This document shows positions 52,346 to 61,615 of a stretch of 64,000 nt of DNA, piece by piece. Source of the stretch: Seleniibacterium sp963677135. Its GTDB lineage: Bacteria; Desulfobacterota; Desulfuromonadia; Desulfuromonadales; Geopsychrobacteraceae. The notes under the pieces were generated by a model. It saw only the letters and a program-made list of their open reading frames with translations. It searched no databases and had not been told where the DNA came from. Each line of letters starts with the position of its first letter. The first letter of the stretch is position 1. The stretch is from positions 44,775 to 108,774 of the forward strand of contig CAXXLS010000001.1 in assembly GCA_963677135.2 (NCBI GenBank), read 5' to 3'. Made by a program: the position numbers and the translations under genes.

Positions 52346-53863
52346 CTAGATCCTGACCACCTCAACGGTTGTCCGGTTGGTACTGTCAGGGAGGACCGTC
52401 TGAACCGTACAGCCGCTGAAATTATAGGGAGCGAACAACAGGCCCGGGGGAACCGCTTCGGTCAGCTCGGTTTTGCCGACAACGGTTCCGGAGGCACTGG
52501 TTAGCTTCACTACGTCACCAGCCTTGACAGCAAGACGTTCGGCATCAGCCGGATTCAGGCTGATCAGACACTCGGGTTCGACTTCAAGGGGCGCACTGGC
52601 CCAGGTGGAGGTGGTTCCGAAGTGGGATTTGGAAGCGCCGGTTAACAGCTGCAGCCCTTCCGCTTCGTCATTGACACTGATCAACTGGTATTTCAGGCCG
52701 GTCTCGGGAATCCGGTAAAGAGCTTTCTGGCGATAGGGGCGGGGGCCTGCCACCAGTTCGGAGTCGGTATAGAGATCGGTCAGCGCGGCAATCTCGTCGT
52801 TGACGGCCGTCATCGTCAGCGGTTTGCTCTCGGTGAGCCGCTCATAAAGAGCAGCGAGGATATCCCAGTCGGAGCGACTGTTCCCGACATTCTTAATGGC
52901 TTTGCCCAGGACGCTGACCCGATGATCGAGGGACGTGTAACGTCCTGCCTTCTCGACGGTTGAGGTGGCCGGCAGGACAATGGTTGCCAAACGGCTCGCA
53001 GCCGACGGGAACAGATCCTGAACCACCAGGACCTCAACTTTTTCAAGGGCCTTTAACCAGCGGCCACTGTTGGGAAAACTCTGGGGATTGACCCCTGCCA
53101 GGTAGAGCAGACGGATCTTGCCCGACTCGATTTCCTGGAGAATTCCCTCGGCGTCCAGGCCTCCGCTCGGCAGAGTGCATTGCCAGGCATCCGCGAAGCG
53201 GCGGCCTTCCTGACTGTAGTCCTGGTAGCCGGGCAACGATTCAGGGCAAACCCCCATGTCGAGAACCCCCTGCATATTCCCTTTTTCATCGAGGGGATAC
53301 AGTCCGCCGCCATGAAACAAGGCCCCGGTCAGGATGGCCAGGTTGGCCATGACCGCGGATTTCGACGTTCCGTAGGCGGACCTGGTGATGTCACCACCGA
53401 AGATCACCGCAACCTTTTGGGCCGCACCGATAATGGTCGCCGCTTCCTGCAGCACGTCAAGGCTCAGACCGGTTTCCTCAACAACCGCTCCCAGGTCGAC
53501 CCCTGCCAGGTCGGCTTTCAGCTCGGCGACATTGGCAACCGCCTTCTCGAGCTGCTCAAGATCAAGGAATCCACCGTCAAGCAGCAGGCGTCCCAGCCCT
53601 TTGGCCAGGGCAATTTCGCTGCCCGGCCGGTAACCCAGGTGACAGTTGGCCACGGGATCCAGATGAATCCGCCGCATATTGGCAACGACCAGACCGGCAT
53701 CACGCTCGTTAAGCGCTTTGCGGATCTGCCATTCGACCGCCGGGGACTCGGCCGTCGGATCGGCCCCGAAGACCAGAACCGCATCGGCCTCGGCAATGGC
53801 GCTGAGCCTGTTGCTGGCTCCCTGCAGGCCCAGCCCCTTGTCAAGAGCACGCAGGGCGCGCAT
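52346..53863 (-). CDS. sfrA: SfrA-like oxidoreductase, 3' fragment of a frameshifted gene
   Basis: C-terminal two thirds of a NuoG-like molybdopterin-fold oxidoreductase (ADAVLVFGADPTAESPAVEW, then the MopB C-terminal domain near the end with PPGLLFAPYNFSG). The first in-frame ATG here (53863) is not a real start: the matching N-terminal part lies upstream in another frame. Correcting one extra base in each of two short runs (53922-53925 and 53871-53874 on the plus strand) would join the two parts into one protein of about 850 residues. By homology this is SfrA, the NADPH:acceptor oxidoreductase alpha subunit of Geobacter. It is followed by a strong terminator. Confidence 0.85.
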   Translation of the reverse strand: MRALRALDKGLGLQGASNRLSAIAEADAVLVFGADPTAESPAVEWQIRKALNERDAGLVVANMRRIHLDPVANCHLGYRPGSEIALAKGLGRLLLDGGFLDLEQLEKAVANVAELKADLAGVDLGAVVEETGLSLDVLQEAATIIGAAQKVAVIFGGDITRSAYGTSKSAVMANLAILTGALFHGGGLYPLDEKGNMQGVLDMGVCPESLPGYQDYSQEGRRFADAWQCTLPSGGLDAEGILQEIESGKIRLLYLAGVNPQSFPNSGRWLKALEKVEVLVVQDLFPSAASRLATIVLPATSTVEKAGRYTSLDHRVSVLGKAIKNVGNSRSDWDILAALYERLTESKPLTMTAVNDEIAALTDLYTDSELVAGPRPYRQKALYRIPETGLKYQLISVNDEAEGLQLLTGASKSHFGTTSTWASAPLEVEPECLISLNPADAERLAVKAGDVVKLTSASGTVVGKTELTEAVPPGLLFAPYNFSGCTVQTVLPDSTNRTTVEVVRI

Positions 53864-54891
53864 GGCCCCGAAAACGGGCTTCGGTATCGATATGATTGCT
53901 CCCGATGGCGGCCCGGAACAGTTTTCTGGAACAGATAGTTTTCTTCGTTGGTCAACCGCGGGGAGGCCAGCCCGGCGATGGCCGCAGGACCGCTCTCCGC
54001 CGAGATCCGCCCGATTTCAGCGGCGAGCTGGTCGAGAGCCGCGTCCCAGCTGACCGGCTTTTGCTCGACCACGGGTTCTTTGAGGCGTTGCGGATTGTTG
54101 ATGTAACCATAGCTGAAAAAGCCGCCGATGCACAGATTGCCATTGTTGACGGTCCCGGCATCGTCGGAGGTAACGCGATAGACCTCGTTCTGCTGAACAT
54201 GGATATCCACCTGGCACTGGCTGCCGCAGTAACTGCACACGGAAGGGGTCTTGGTCAGCTGCCAGGGACGGGCTCTGAACTTGAAGGGCTTGGAGATCAT
54301 AGTGCCGGTTGGGCACACTGCGACACAATTGCCGCAGAAGGTACAGTTTTCGAGCTGCTTGTCGATAAAGGCGTGGTCCCCCTTGTCATTCACAAACAGG
54401 GCGTCCGCCCCGACAATCTCATGACAGACCTTGACGCATTTTTCACACAGGACGCAGCGCGAAGGAACCTGCTGGATCAGGGGCCAATGATCAATAGGGT
54501 CGGGGTTGACGTTTTCCGCCGTAAATTCCTGGCGGGTCACATCCAGATCGTAGCAGGTATTCTGAAGATCGCACTCGCCGCCGGCATCACACACCGGGCA
54601 GTCGAGGGGATGATTGACCAGGATCAGCTCCATGATCTGTTTCCGGGTCCGGGTCAGCCGCTCTGACTGGGTGGTGACCTCGATCCCCTCTTTGACCGGA
54701 GTGTTGCAGGCGGTCATGGGGCGATCGACCCCTTCGATTTCGACGGCACAGATTCGGCAGGCGCCGGTCGGTGACACTTTTTCCAGCCAGCACAGGGTCG
54801 GAATATGGATATCAAGTTGCCGGGCCGCCTCAAGAATCGTTGTGCCCTTGGGAACGCTAATCGTCTTACCATCTATCGTCAGGTTGACCAT
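53518..54891 (-). CDS. sfrA: SfrA-like oxidoreductase, 5' fragment of a frameshifted gene
   Basis: N-terminal part with a [2Fe-2S] ferredoxin domain (PTLCWLEKVSPTGACRICAVE), the NuoG-type His/Cys cluster region (HPLDCPVCDAGGECDLQ), two [4Fe-4S] motifs (SRCVLCEKCVKVC and CTFCGNCVAVCPTG) and the start of the molybdopterin domain (CSYCGSQCQVDI). Real similarity ends at LTNEENYLFQK; what follows is out-of-frame translation. ATG 54891 has GAGAGGATA upstream and lies 97 bases after sfrB. In Geobacter, SfrAB oxidises NADPH; it was first isolated as a soluble Fe(III) reductase and later linked to acetate metabolism. Confidence 0.85.
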   Translation of the reverse strand: MVNLTIDGKTISVPKGTTILEAARQLDIHIPTLCWLEKVSPTGACRICAVEIEGVDRPMTACNTPVKEGIEVTTQSERLTRTRKQIMELILVNHPLDCPVCDAGGECDLQNTCYDLDVTRQEFTAENVNPDPIDHWPLIQQVPSRCVLCEKCVKVCHEIVGADALFVNDKGDHAFIDKQLENCTFCGNCVAVCPTGTMISKPFKFRARPWQLTKTPSVCSYCGSQCQVDIHVQQNEVYRVTSDDAGTVNNGNLCIGGFFSYGYINNPQRLKEPVVEQKPVSWDAALDQLAAEIGRISAESGPAAIAGLASPRLTNEENYLFQKTVPGRHREQSYRYRSPFSGPCAPCVLLTRGWACREPATGSAPLPRPMRFWSSGPIRRPSPRRSNGRSAKRLTSVMPVWSLPICGGFIWIPWPTVTWVTGRAAKLPWPKGWDACCLTVDSLILSSSRRRLPMSPS

Positions 54892-54988
54892 TATCCTCTC
54901 ACCTCAAATCCCGGCTGTAAACTGCAGCAGATCGCTCAGTCGAACGACTGCGAACACAACCTGTATATTGATATCAGTCTGAAATTAA

Positions 54989-57016
54989 CTAAACAGCAAT
55001 CATCGAAACCCGATAGCAACGCAGGCACCGCTCTGCCTCCGTAACGGCATCGCTATCACTGAATCCGAGTTCAACCTCGTTGTAGTTCCCCTTGCTGGCC
55101 CGCTCTTTACCGTGAATCTCCTTCTGGTTGAAGCGCTGTACCGCGTCCAGCCAGGACACCTTCTCATTCTTGTCGTAGACGCCAAGGTGGGTCAGGATAT
55201 CCTCATGAAAATCCTCATCGGTCAGATAGGCCTCCCCTTCTTCCAGCCAGCGCTGAATCACCCTGGCGGCGCGGTGGGCATTCCCGACACAGGCCACCAC
55301 CGTCAAGGGGCCGATTTCGGCATCTCCCGATGCAAAAACCCCTTCCAGGTCGGTCATCAGGGTTCGTGACAGGGGATTGCCCATGACATCGTTGAGATCA
55401 CGGCCGACGGCATTCTTCAGGGGGACGAACTTGGTAATAACGGTTTTCCAACGGGTAATACCGATCCCGCTCTCTTCCGGTATGAAGGAGAGATCGGGAT
55501 CCTGGCCGATGGCCGGAATCAGGGTATCGCACTCGACGATGAATTCGCTCCCCTCGACCGGCTGCGGACGCCGCCGCCCCGACTCGTCCGGCTCGCCGAG
55601 CTCCATCCTGACACATTCAACCCCGGTGACCTGGCGATTGTCATCAACGATGATCTTCTTCGGCAGCACCAGGAATTCAAATTTGACGCCCTCTTCATCG
55701 GCGCCGTCGATCTCCCAGGTGTCGGCCGGCATTTCCTTGCGGGTCCGCCGATAAAGCAGGATCGACTCTTCCGCACCTTCACGCAGGGCGACCCGGACGC
55801 AGTCGATGGCGGTATTTCCGCCCCCGACGACGCAGACCTTCTTCCCCATACCGGTCGGCTTGCCCATGTAGGCGTCGCGCAGAAACTCGATTCCTCCGGC
55901 GAGGAACCCCTTGTACCCCTCGTCTTCCCCCTCGACGCCCATCGGCTTCGATTTATGGGCACCGGGCGCCAGGAGCACGGCATCGAACTTCTCCTTGAGT
56001 TCAAGCAGGCTGATATCGGTGCCGACCCGGGTGTTGTAGACAATTTCGACCCCCAGGGAACAGATGATGTCGATATCGCGCTGCAGAATATGCCGCGGCA
56101 TCCGGTAGGCGGGGATCCCGACGGCGATCATGCCGCCGCCGAAGCCTTCCGGCAGGGCTTCGTAAATCGTGCAGGGATAGCCTTCCATGGCCAGGTAATA
56201 GGCGGCCGCAAGACCGGCGGGACCGGCACCGACGATGGCGACGGTCTTATCTTTTTTCGGTTTAGGCTGTACGGGGGGCTGATGATGATGTTTCCACTCG
56301 TAATCAGAGGCCGTCCGCTTCAGAACCATGATATTGATCGGGTCATCGACATTGGCGCGCCGGCAGGCGGTTTCGCAGGGGTGCGGACACACCCGGCCGC
56401 ACACCGCGGGCAGCGGCATACTTTCCCGAATGACGGCCAGGGACTCGTCAAAGCGACGGTCTTTGATGGCTTCAATATAGGCGGGAATATCGATATGGGC
56501 AGGACACTTGTCCTGACAGGGCGCGGTCAGCTTGACCTTGTAATCGACGGCCTTCTTGGCGGGCCGGTCGGACTGATTGATATAGGCCAGGTAATCATCG
56601 CGGTAATGACGGACGCTGTCGACAACCGGGACGGCCGACGTCTGGCACAGGGTGCATTTACAGTTCTGCAGCAGCTCGGCGATATTCTCTATGGTATCAA
56701 GGTCCGCTTCACTGCCGTCACCGTTGATAATTCTGGCCAGGGTATCCTGCATGACCCGGGTCCCCTTTTTCCCCGGCGAACACTTGGCGCAGCAATAGTC
56801 TTCCTGGACGCGCCGGGCATATTCAGCAGCCATGGCGACGACGTCGACCCCGGGATCGTTAACGATAATCCCGTCCCATCCCATGAAGGCAGCAATCTGT
56901 TTTTCTCCGTCAAACGTCACCGGCAGTTTCTTGCTGGCAACCTCAACGTCAGCGTCCCCTCCCTGGCGATTATCGACAACCTGTCGTCCCCAACTGGAAA
57001 ATGAAACCTGTGACAA
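54989..57016 (-). CDS. sfrB: SfrB-like NADPH oxidoreductase beta subunit (NuoF-C/GltD fusion)
   Basis: A 675-residue protein. The N-terminal part has NuoF-type Fe-S cysteines (EDYCCAKCSPGKKGTRVM and NCKCTLCQTS). Then comes a GltD-like part with ferredoxin-type cysteines (PCQDKCPAHIDIPAYIEA; VCGRVCPHPCETACRR) and two Rossmann folds (VAIVGAGPAGLAAAYYLA for FAD and VCVVGGGNTAIDCVRVALRE for NADPH). A TTG start at 57016 is supported by AGGAGG. It is followed by sfrA. An ATACTGTATA-type palindrome lies about 100 bases upstream. A cytosolic electron-transfer role is inferred from the Geobacter enzyme. Confidence 0.92.
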   Translation of the reverse strand: MSQVSFSSWGRQVVDNRQGGDADVEVASKKLPVTFDGEKQIAAFMGWDGIIVNDPGVDVVAMAAEYARRVQEDYCCAKCSPGKKGTRVMQDTLARIINGDGSEADLDTIENIAELLQNCKCTLCQTSAVPVVDSVRHYRDDYLAYINQSDRPAKKAVDYKVKLTAPCQDKCPAHIDIPAYIEAIKDRRFDESLAVIRESMPLPAVCGRVCPHPCETACRRANVDDPINIMVLKRTASDYEWKHHHQPPVQPKPKKDKTVAIVGAGPAGLAAAYYLAMEGYPCTIYEALPEGFGGGMIAVGIPAYRMPRHILQRDIDIICSLGVEIVYNTRVGTDISLLELKEKFDAVLLAPGAHKSKPMGVEGEDEGYKGFLAGGIEFLRDAYMGKPTGMGKKVCVVGGGNTAIDCVRVALREGAEESILLYRRTRKEMPADTWEIDGADEEGVKFEFLVLPKKIIVDDNRQVTGVECVRMELGEPDESGRRRPQPVEGSEFIVECDTLIPAIGQDPDLSFIPEESGIGITRWKTVITKFVPLKNAVGRDLNDVMGNPLSRTLMTDLEGVFASGDAEIGPLTVVACVGNAHRAARVIQRWLEEGEAYLTDEDFHEDILTHLGVYDKNEKVSWLDAVQRFNQKEIHGKERASKGNYNEVELGFSDSDAVTEAERCLRCYRVSMIAV

Positions 57017-57118
57017 ACCTGCCTCCTATGACCTCTCTCGACCCTCCCAAGAGGAGGAATCAAAGCGCTACATGCGGAATTCAATGGATAATCTTTAGGT
57101 TTTCAGACGTGCAAATCG

Positions 57119-57129
57119 TATACAGTATG
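57119..57129. promoter_or_regulatory. Palindromic operator candidate upstream of sfrB
   Basis: TATACAGTATG differs by one base from the reverse complement of TATACTGTATA at 29826-29836. It lies 103 bases before the sfrB start, in an A/T-rich stretch. Confidence 0.5.
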
Positions 57130-57248
57130 CAGCTAGATACCACAAACAGCGTTCTTAAATCAAGGCAATTTTTTCCCCATACCGCTCCGGAGAAACTGTG
57201 TAAAATCAAGGAAAATCAGCGCATTGGAGAGACCTTCCCGATCCTAGA

Positions 57249-57665
57249 TCATTGTTGCCAGGGGACCTCGGGCGGCGGGTTGGAAATTCTCCAGACATCA
57301 GCCTTGGCCATCCCCTCGCTGATCAGCTGCCAGCGCTGAGTCCAGCGCCACTCCCTGATCCGGCTTGACGGCAGCCGATAATATTCAAGGATATACAGGG
57401 CCTCGGCGTACTGTTCGTCCAGGTGAATGTTCACGCTCCGAAACTTGCTGCCGACAATATAGAGATCTTTATCTTCTTTGAATTTCGATGAGAACTCATC
57501 GCGGACATCAGGATTGAGGTAACCGGCCGCCGAAGTGAAATCCTTCCAGCGCATGGCTTCACAGAAATCATCGGTCAGTTCCGGCAACCCGGGGCCGAGC
57601 TGCGGTGTTTTCAGGCAACCTCCGCCGACCAGCAGCACGATCAGCAGTGCAATTCGCAAAAGCAT
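57249..57665 (-). CDS. Small lipoprotein, unknown
   Basis: A 138-residue lipoprotein (lipobox VGGG-Cys near residue 17) with a mature domain resembling NTF2-like/DUF4440-type stress lipoproteins (DDFCEAMRWKDFTSAAGYLN; YAEALYILEYYRLP). GGGAGGGA precedes ATG 57665. It lies 19 bases upstream of rpe in the minus-strand direction's opposite order, that is, directly downstream of it, and is probably the last gene of the rpe transcript. Confidence 0.78.
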   Translation of the reverse strand: MLLRIALLIVLLVGGGCLKTPQLGPGLPELTDDFCEAMRWKDFTSAAGYLNPDVRDEFSSKFKEDKDLYIVGSKFRSVNIHLDEQYAEALYILEYYRLPSSRIREWRWTQRWQLISEGMAKADVWRISNPPPEVPWQQ

Positions 57666-57684
57666 AGTCCCTCCCTGCAGAAAT

Positions 57685-58350
57685 TTAGGAACAGGCCCGC
57701 CCCGCGTTCTCCTTCAGCCGAGCGATGGTCGCTCCGTAATCGGGACTGTTGAAAACGGCACTGCCGGCAACAAAGACATCCGCCCCGGCGGCCGCAACGG
57801 CACCGATGTTGTCAACCTTGACGCCACCATCGACCTCAAGCTCGACGGCCAGCCCCAGGCTGTCGATCCGCTCACGCAACTGGCTGATCTTGGGCAGGCA
57901 GGAGCCAATGAAGGACTGCCCCCCGAAACCGGGGTTGACGGTCATCAGCAGGACCAGGTCGAGATCCGGGAGGATCATATCGAGAGCGCTCAGCGGAGTC
58001 GCCGGATTGAGGGAAACCCCGACCTTTTTGCCGAGCGACTTGACCAGCTGGACAGTCCGGTGCAAATGGCGGTCGGCCTCGGCGTGAACGACAATGATAT
58101 CCGCGCCGGCCTTGGCGAAATCAGGAATATACTGGGCGGGATTCTCGATCATCAGGTGGACATCGAGGGGCAGGTCGGTCACCGGCCGAATGGCGTCGAC
58201 GACCAGAGGGCCGATGGTGATGTTTGGCACAAAGTGCCCGTCCATGACGTCGACATGAACATAATCGGCACCGCCTTGCTCGATGGCTTTGATCTCATCG
58301 CCCAGGCGGGCAAAGTCGGCGGACAGGATCGAAGGGGCAATTTTAATCAT
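57685..58350 (-). CDS. rpe: Ribulose-phosphate 3-epimerase
   Basis: A 221-residue TIM-barrel epimerase of the pentose phosphate pathway. Motifs are IKIAPSILSADFARLGDE, HVDVMDGHFVPNITIGP, HLMIENPAQYIPDFAKAGAD, VNPGFGGQSFIGSCLPKI and VDGGVKVDNIGAVAAAGAD. ATG 58350 gives the standard N-terminus; the frame is open upstream into the rsmB region without similarity. It follows rsmB after about 67 bases. Confidence 0.95.
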   Translation of the reverse strand: MIKIAPSILSADFARLGDEIKAIEQGGADYVHVDVMDGHFVPNITIGPLVVDAIRPVTDLPLDVHLMIENPAQYIPDFAKAGADIIVVHAEADRHLHRTVQLVKSLGKKVGVSLNPATPLSALDMILPDLDLVLLMTVNPGFGGQSFIGSCLPKISQLRERIDSLGLAVELEVDGGVKVDNIGAVAAAGADVFVAGSAVFNSPDYGATIARLKENAGRACS

Positions 58351-58417
58351 CAGGTCATCCCATTGTGAAGATTGGTACTGTTTATTGTCATCCCGGCTAA
58401 TATGCTGCGTCAGGAAC

Positions 58418-59773
58418 CTATTTGCAACGGCGAAAACGCGCCGCGAAAAAAGCGTCCATGCCGTGATGCCGATGGGGATAGGTGCGCAGCATGCCCTGCT
58501 CATTGAACAGCTCCAGCCAGTCCGGATAGCATTCCCGCAGATCCTCAAGCTCAAAATTGGGGAACCGCTCCAGAAACGCCGCTACGACCGCATCGCTCTC
58601 GCCGTAACTGAACGTGCACAGGGAATAGAGCAGGGATCCCCCCGGCTTGACCAGGGGCGCGACATGATCCAGCAACTGCCCCTGCAGAGAGGCCAGTTCC
58701 CTGAGATTGACGGGACCTTTGTTCCAGCGCCCTTCCGGGTTGCGACGCAGCACGCCGAGACCACTACAGGGAGCATCGAGGAGAATCCTGTCGAAATACT
58801 CCTCGGGGACGAAATCGGGCGGGGTCGTCAGGTCCCACTGGCGGGCAGTCACCCCGTCACAGCCCAGGCGTTCGCACCCCTGGCAAATCAGATCGACGCG
58901 CTGCGGATACTTGTCAAGGGCGGTAATCTCCGCCCGGTTTCCGGTCAGTGCGGCCAGGGCAGTGGTTTTGCTGCCGGGTGCGGCGCAGGCATCGAGGATC
59001 TTCTGACCCGGCCGGGCATCGAGCAGATGGGCCACCAGCATACTGGCTTCATCCTGCACCTGGTACCAGCCTTCCAGATTGCCCGGCAGAGGCTTCTCTC
59101 CACGCTTCTCGACCACGACAGCTTCCGGCACATAATGCCCCCGCCGCACCTGGTGGCCGGCTGCGGTCATCGCCTCGACAAAGCTCTCGGGGGCGCATTT
59201 CAGGGTGTTGACCCTGACGGTCAGAGGTGCGGCGGTGGCCAGGCTCTCGGCAAAGGCCCGGGCTTCGGCGTTGGGCAACTGTCGCATCAGCTCCTTGGTC
59301 AGCCAGACCGGCATGCTGCAGACATGCTGCAGGTAGGGCTTGATCTGTTCGGGTGGCGGCCAGGGAATGTCGCTGACACCTCTGAGCAGGGACCTCAGGA
59401 CCCCGTTGATCAGTCCGGTCGCCTTGGCGAAATCCAGCTCACGGGCCAGGTCAACCGTAGAACTGACCGCCGCATGGGGCGGGATTCGGTCCAGTTCAAG
59501 GAGCTGGTAGGCCCCCAGCCTGAGCAGCCAGAGGATGCCCGGCTGCAGTTTATGAAGGGGGCGGCTGCAGAACGGTGCCAGGGCGAAATCGAGGCGGCCG
59601 CGCAGCCGGAGAACACCATAGACCAGTTCGGTGACCAGGCGCCGGTCCCGGTCATCGAGGGCGGAACGGCTGAGGGCTGCGTCGAGCACCATATCCGCAT
59701 AGGCACCCTCGGCAACCCTCTCGAGTATGTCATAGGCCAACCGTCGGGGGCTGGCATCGGCAGGAGTGAACAA
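58418..59773 (-). CDS. rsmB: 16S rRNA (cytosine-5) methyltransferase RsmB
   Basis: A 451-residue enzyme that methylates C967 of 16S rRNA in E. coli. It has an N-terminal NusB-like RNA-binding domain (RRLAYDILERVAEGAYADMVL; VTELVYGVLRLRGRLDF) and a C-terminal SAM domain with LDACAAPGSKTTALAAL, the catalytic Cys in LLDAPCSGLGVLRRNPEGRW and YSLCTFSYGESD. The start is TTG 59773, two bases after the htpX stop, so these genes are coupled. Confidence 0.95.
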   Translation of the reverse strand: MFTPADASPRRLAYDILERVAEGAYADMVLDAALSRSALDDRDRRLVTELVYGVLRLRGRLDFALAPFCSRPLHKLQPGILWLLRLGAYQLLELDRIPPHAAVSSTVDLARELDFAKATGLINGVLRSLLRGVSDIPWPPPEQIKPYLQHVCSMPVWLTKELMRQLPNAEARAFAESLATAAPLTVRVNTLKCAPESFVEAMTAAGHQVRRGHYVPEAVVVEKRGEKPLPGNLEGWYQVQDEASMLVAHLLDARPGQKILDACAAPGSKTTALAALTGNRAEITALDKYPQRVDLICQGCERLGCDGVTARQWDLTTPPDFVPEEYFDRILLDAPCSGLGVLRRNPEGRWNKGPVNLRELASLQGQLLDHVAPLVKPGGSLLYSLCTFSYGESDAVVAAFLERFPNFELEDLRECYPDWLELFNEQGMLRTYPHRHHGMDAFFAARFRRCK

Positions 59774-59775
59774 AA

Positions 59776-60603
59776 TCAGATCCGCATCCCTTCCAGGCGC
59801 CGGATACGCTCTTCCATCGGCGGGTGAGTTGAAAACAGGCTGGCCATCTTGTTGCCGGACAGCGGATTGACAATGAACATGTGAGCCGTCGCTTCGTTCA
59901 CTTTCTGCATGGGAACACGGTGATTCGACATCTCCAGTTTACGCAGGGCGCTGGCCAGGGCATGAGGCTGGCCGCACAACCGGGCGCCTTTCTCATCGGC
60001 GCCGTATTCCCGTGACCGTGAAATCGCCATCTGCACCAGCATGGCGGCGATCGGGGCGAGGATCATCATGCCGATAAGAGCCAGCGGATTATTGTCTTCA
60101 TCATCCCGGCCACCAAAGATCATAGCCCACTGGGCCATGTGGGCGAGATAGCTGATAGCCCCGGCGAAAGTCGCGGCGATGGAACCGATGAGGATGTCTC
60201 GGTTCTGCACGTGAGCCAGTTCATGAGCCATCACGCCTTGCAGTTCCTCACGACTGAGAATCTGCATGATCCCCTGGGTCGCGGCGACAACGGCATGCTG
60301 CGGATTGCGCCCGGTGGCGAAGGCATTGGGCGTATCCTGAGGCAGCACGTAAACCTTCGGCATGGTCAGCCCGTTCCGCTGGCACAACTCACTGACGACC
60401 TCGTACAGGGTGCCACTTTGAACCTCCTGGCCGCGGTACATCTTGATCACGATTTTATCGGAAAACCAGTAGCTGCCCAGGTTCATGACAGCCGCCATGA
60501 TCAGGGCAAAAAGAGCACCGCCCTGCCCGCCGAGGGCCCCCCCGGCGCCAACCAGCACCAGGGTCAGCAAGGTCATCAACAACACGGTACGCATGGTGTT
60601 CAT
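59776..60603 (-). CDS. htpX: Membrane zinc metalloprotease HtpX
   Basis: A 275-residue inner-membrane M48 protease for membrane-protein quality control. The zinc site is HELAH (His127-His131), with the third ligand Glu in SREYGADEKGARLCG. Two N-terminal helices (VLLMTLLTLVLVGAGGAL; LFALIMAAVMNLGSYWF) and two central ones are visible. It lies between fmt and rsmB in the same direction. Confidence 0.95.
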   Translation of the reverse strand: MNTMRTVLLMTLLTLVLVGAGGALGGQGGALFALIMAAVMNLGSYWFSDKIVIKMYRGQEVQSGTLYEVVSELCQRNGLTMPKVYVLPQDTPNAFATGRNPQHAVVAATQGIMQILSREELQGVMAHELAHVQNRDILIGSIAATFAGAISYLAHMAQWAMIFGGRDDEDNNPLALIGMMILAPIAAMLVQMAISRSREYGADEKGARLCGQPHALASALRKLEMSNHRVPMQKVNEATAHMFIVNPLSGNKMASLFSTHPPMEERIRRLEGMRI

Positions 60604-60676
60604 CTTCTTCGTCCTTCACTTTACTTAATTGATTTTATGCAGAAAACCGGCCGGCGGCACCCGTTGCCGCGGGCCG

Positions 60677-61615
60677 TCATCCCAGCCTGGTACCGACCGG
60701 CAGGGGGCGGCCGCTGAGAAAGTTGACCGCACTGAGGCGTTTTTTACCGGGCAACTGAAGCCCGTCAACGACCAGGACGCCATTGCCACAGGCAACATGG
60801 ACGCCCGATTTGTCGGCCGCAACGACCGTCCCGGCCTCGCCAGCCCCCTCTGCGACCCGGGTCGCAGAGATCTTGAGGACGTCCCCGTCCAGATAAGTGT
60901 AGGCGCCGGGCCAGGGGTCGAGACCGCGAACCTGGTTATGAACGACCTGAACATCCTGCGACCAGTCGATCAGGCCATCTTCCTTCTTCATCATGCCGGC
61001 ATAGCAGCTCAGGGAATCATCCTGCTTTTCCGGTTTCAGCGTTCCATCGCACAACTGGCGCAGGGTTTCATCCATGGCCTCGCGGCCGAGCAGGGCCAGC
61101 CGGTCATGCAACTGCCCGGCGGTCTCATTGGGGCCAATCTCCAGGCTGCGCTTGACCAGCATGTCACCGGTATCGAGACCGACATCCATCAGCATGGTGG
61201 TCACCCCGGTCTCCTTTTCCCCGTCAACAATCGCTTTGTTGATGGGAGCCGCGCCACGATATTTGGGCAGCAGGGAGGCATGCACGTTGATACAGTGGTA
61301 GCGGGGAATATCGAGAACCGCTTTGGGCAGAATCTGACCGTAGGCAACCACGACGATCAGATCCGGCTTGAGAGCCTCAAGTTCAGCCACCGCCTCGGGA
61401 TCGCGCAGCTTGAGGGGCTGAAAAACCGGGATCTGGTGCCGCAGCGCCAGTTCCTTGACCGGCGAGGCCGCCAGCTTCTTTCCCCGCCCCTTGGGACGGT
61501 CCGGCTGGGTATAGACACCGACCATGTTGCAGCCGGCGTCGATCAGGCCTTCCAGGGTCGCCAGGGCAAACTCCGGTGTTCCCATAAAAACTGTTCGAAT
61601 ATTTTCAGGCGACAT
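60677..61615 (-). CDS. fmt: Methionyl-tRNA formyltransferase
   Basis: A 312-residue enzyme that formylates Met-tRNA(fMet) using 10-formyl-THF. Motifs are RTVFMGTPEFALATLEGL, VVVAYGQILPKAVLD, CINVHASLLPKYRGAAPI and GVTTMLMDVGLDTGDML. It is full length, with the C-terminal tRNA-binding domain. Its start overlaps the end of def by 11 bases, the classical def-fmt operon. Confidence 0.97.
   Translation of the reverse strand: MSPENIRTVFMGTPEFALATLEGLIDAGCNMVGVYTQPDRPKGRGKKLAASPVKELALRHQIPVFQPLKLRDPEAVAELEALKPDLIVVVAYGQILPKAVLDIPRYHCINVHASLLPKYRGAAPINKAIVDGEKETGVTTMLMDVGLDTGDMLVKRSLEIGPNETAGQLHDRLALLGREAMDETLRQLCDGTLKPEKQDDSLSCYAGMMKKEDGLIDWSQDVQVVHNQVRGLDPWPGAYTYLDGDVLKISATRVAEGAGEAGTVVAADKSGVHVACGNGVLVVDGLQLPGKKRLSAVNFLSGRPLPVGTRLG

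Noticed and set aside
58283..59827. 514-codon plus-strand open frame
   Set aside because: Antisense to rsmB; no domain pattern of its own.
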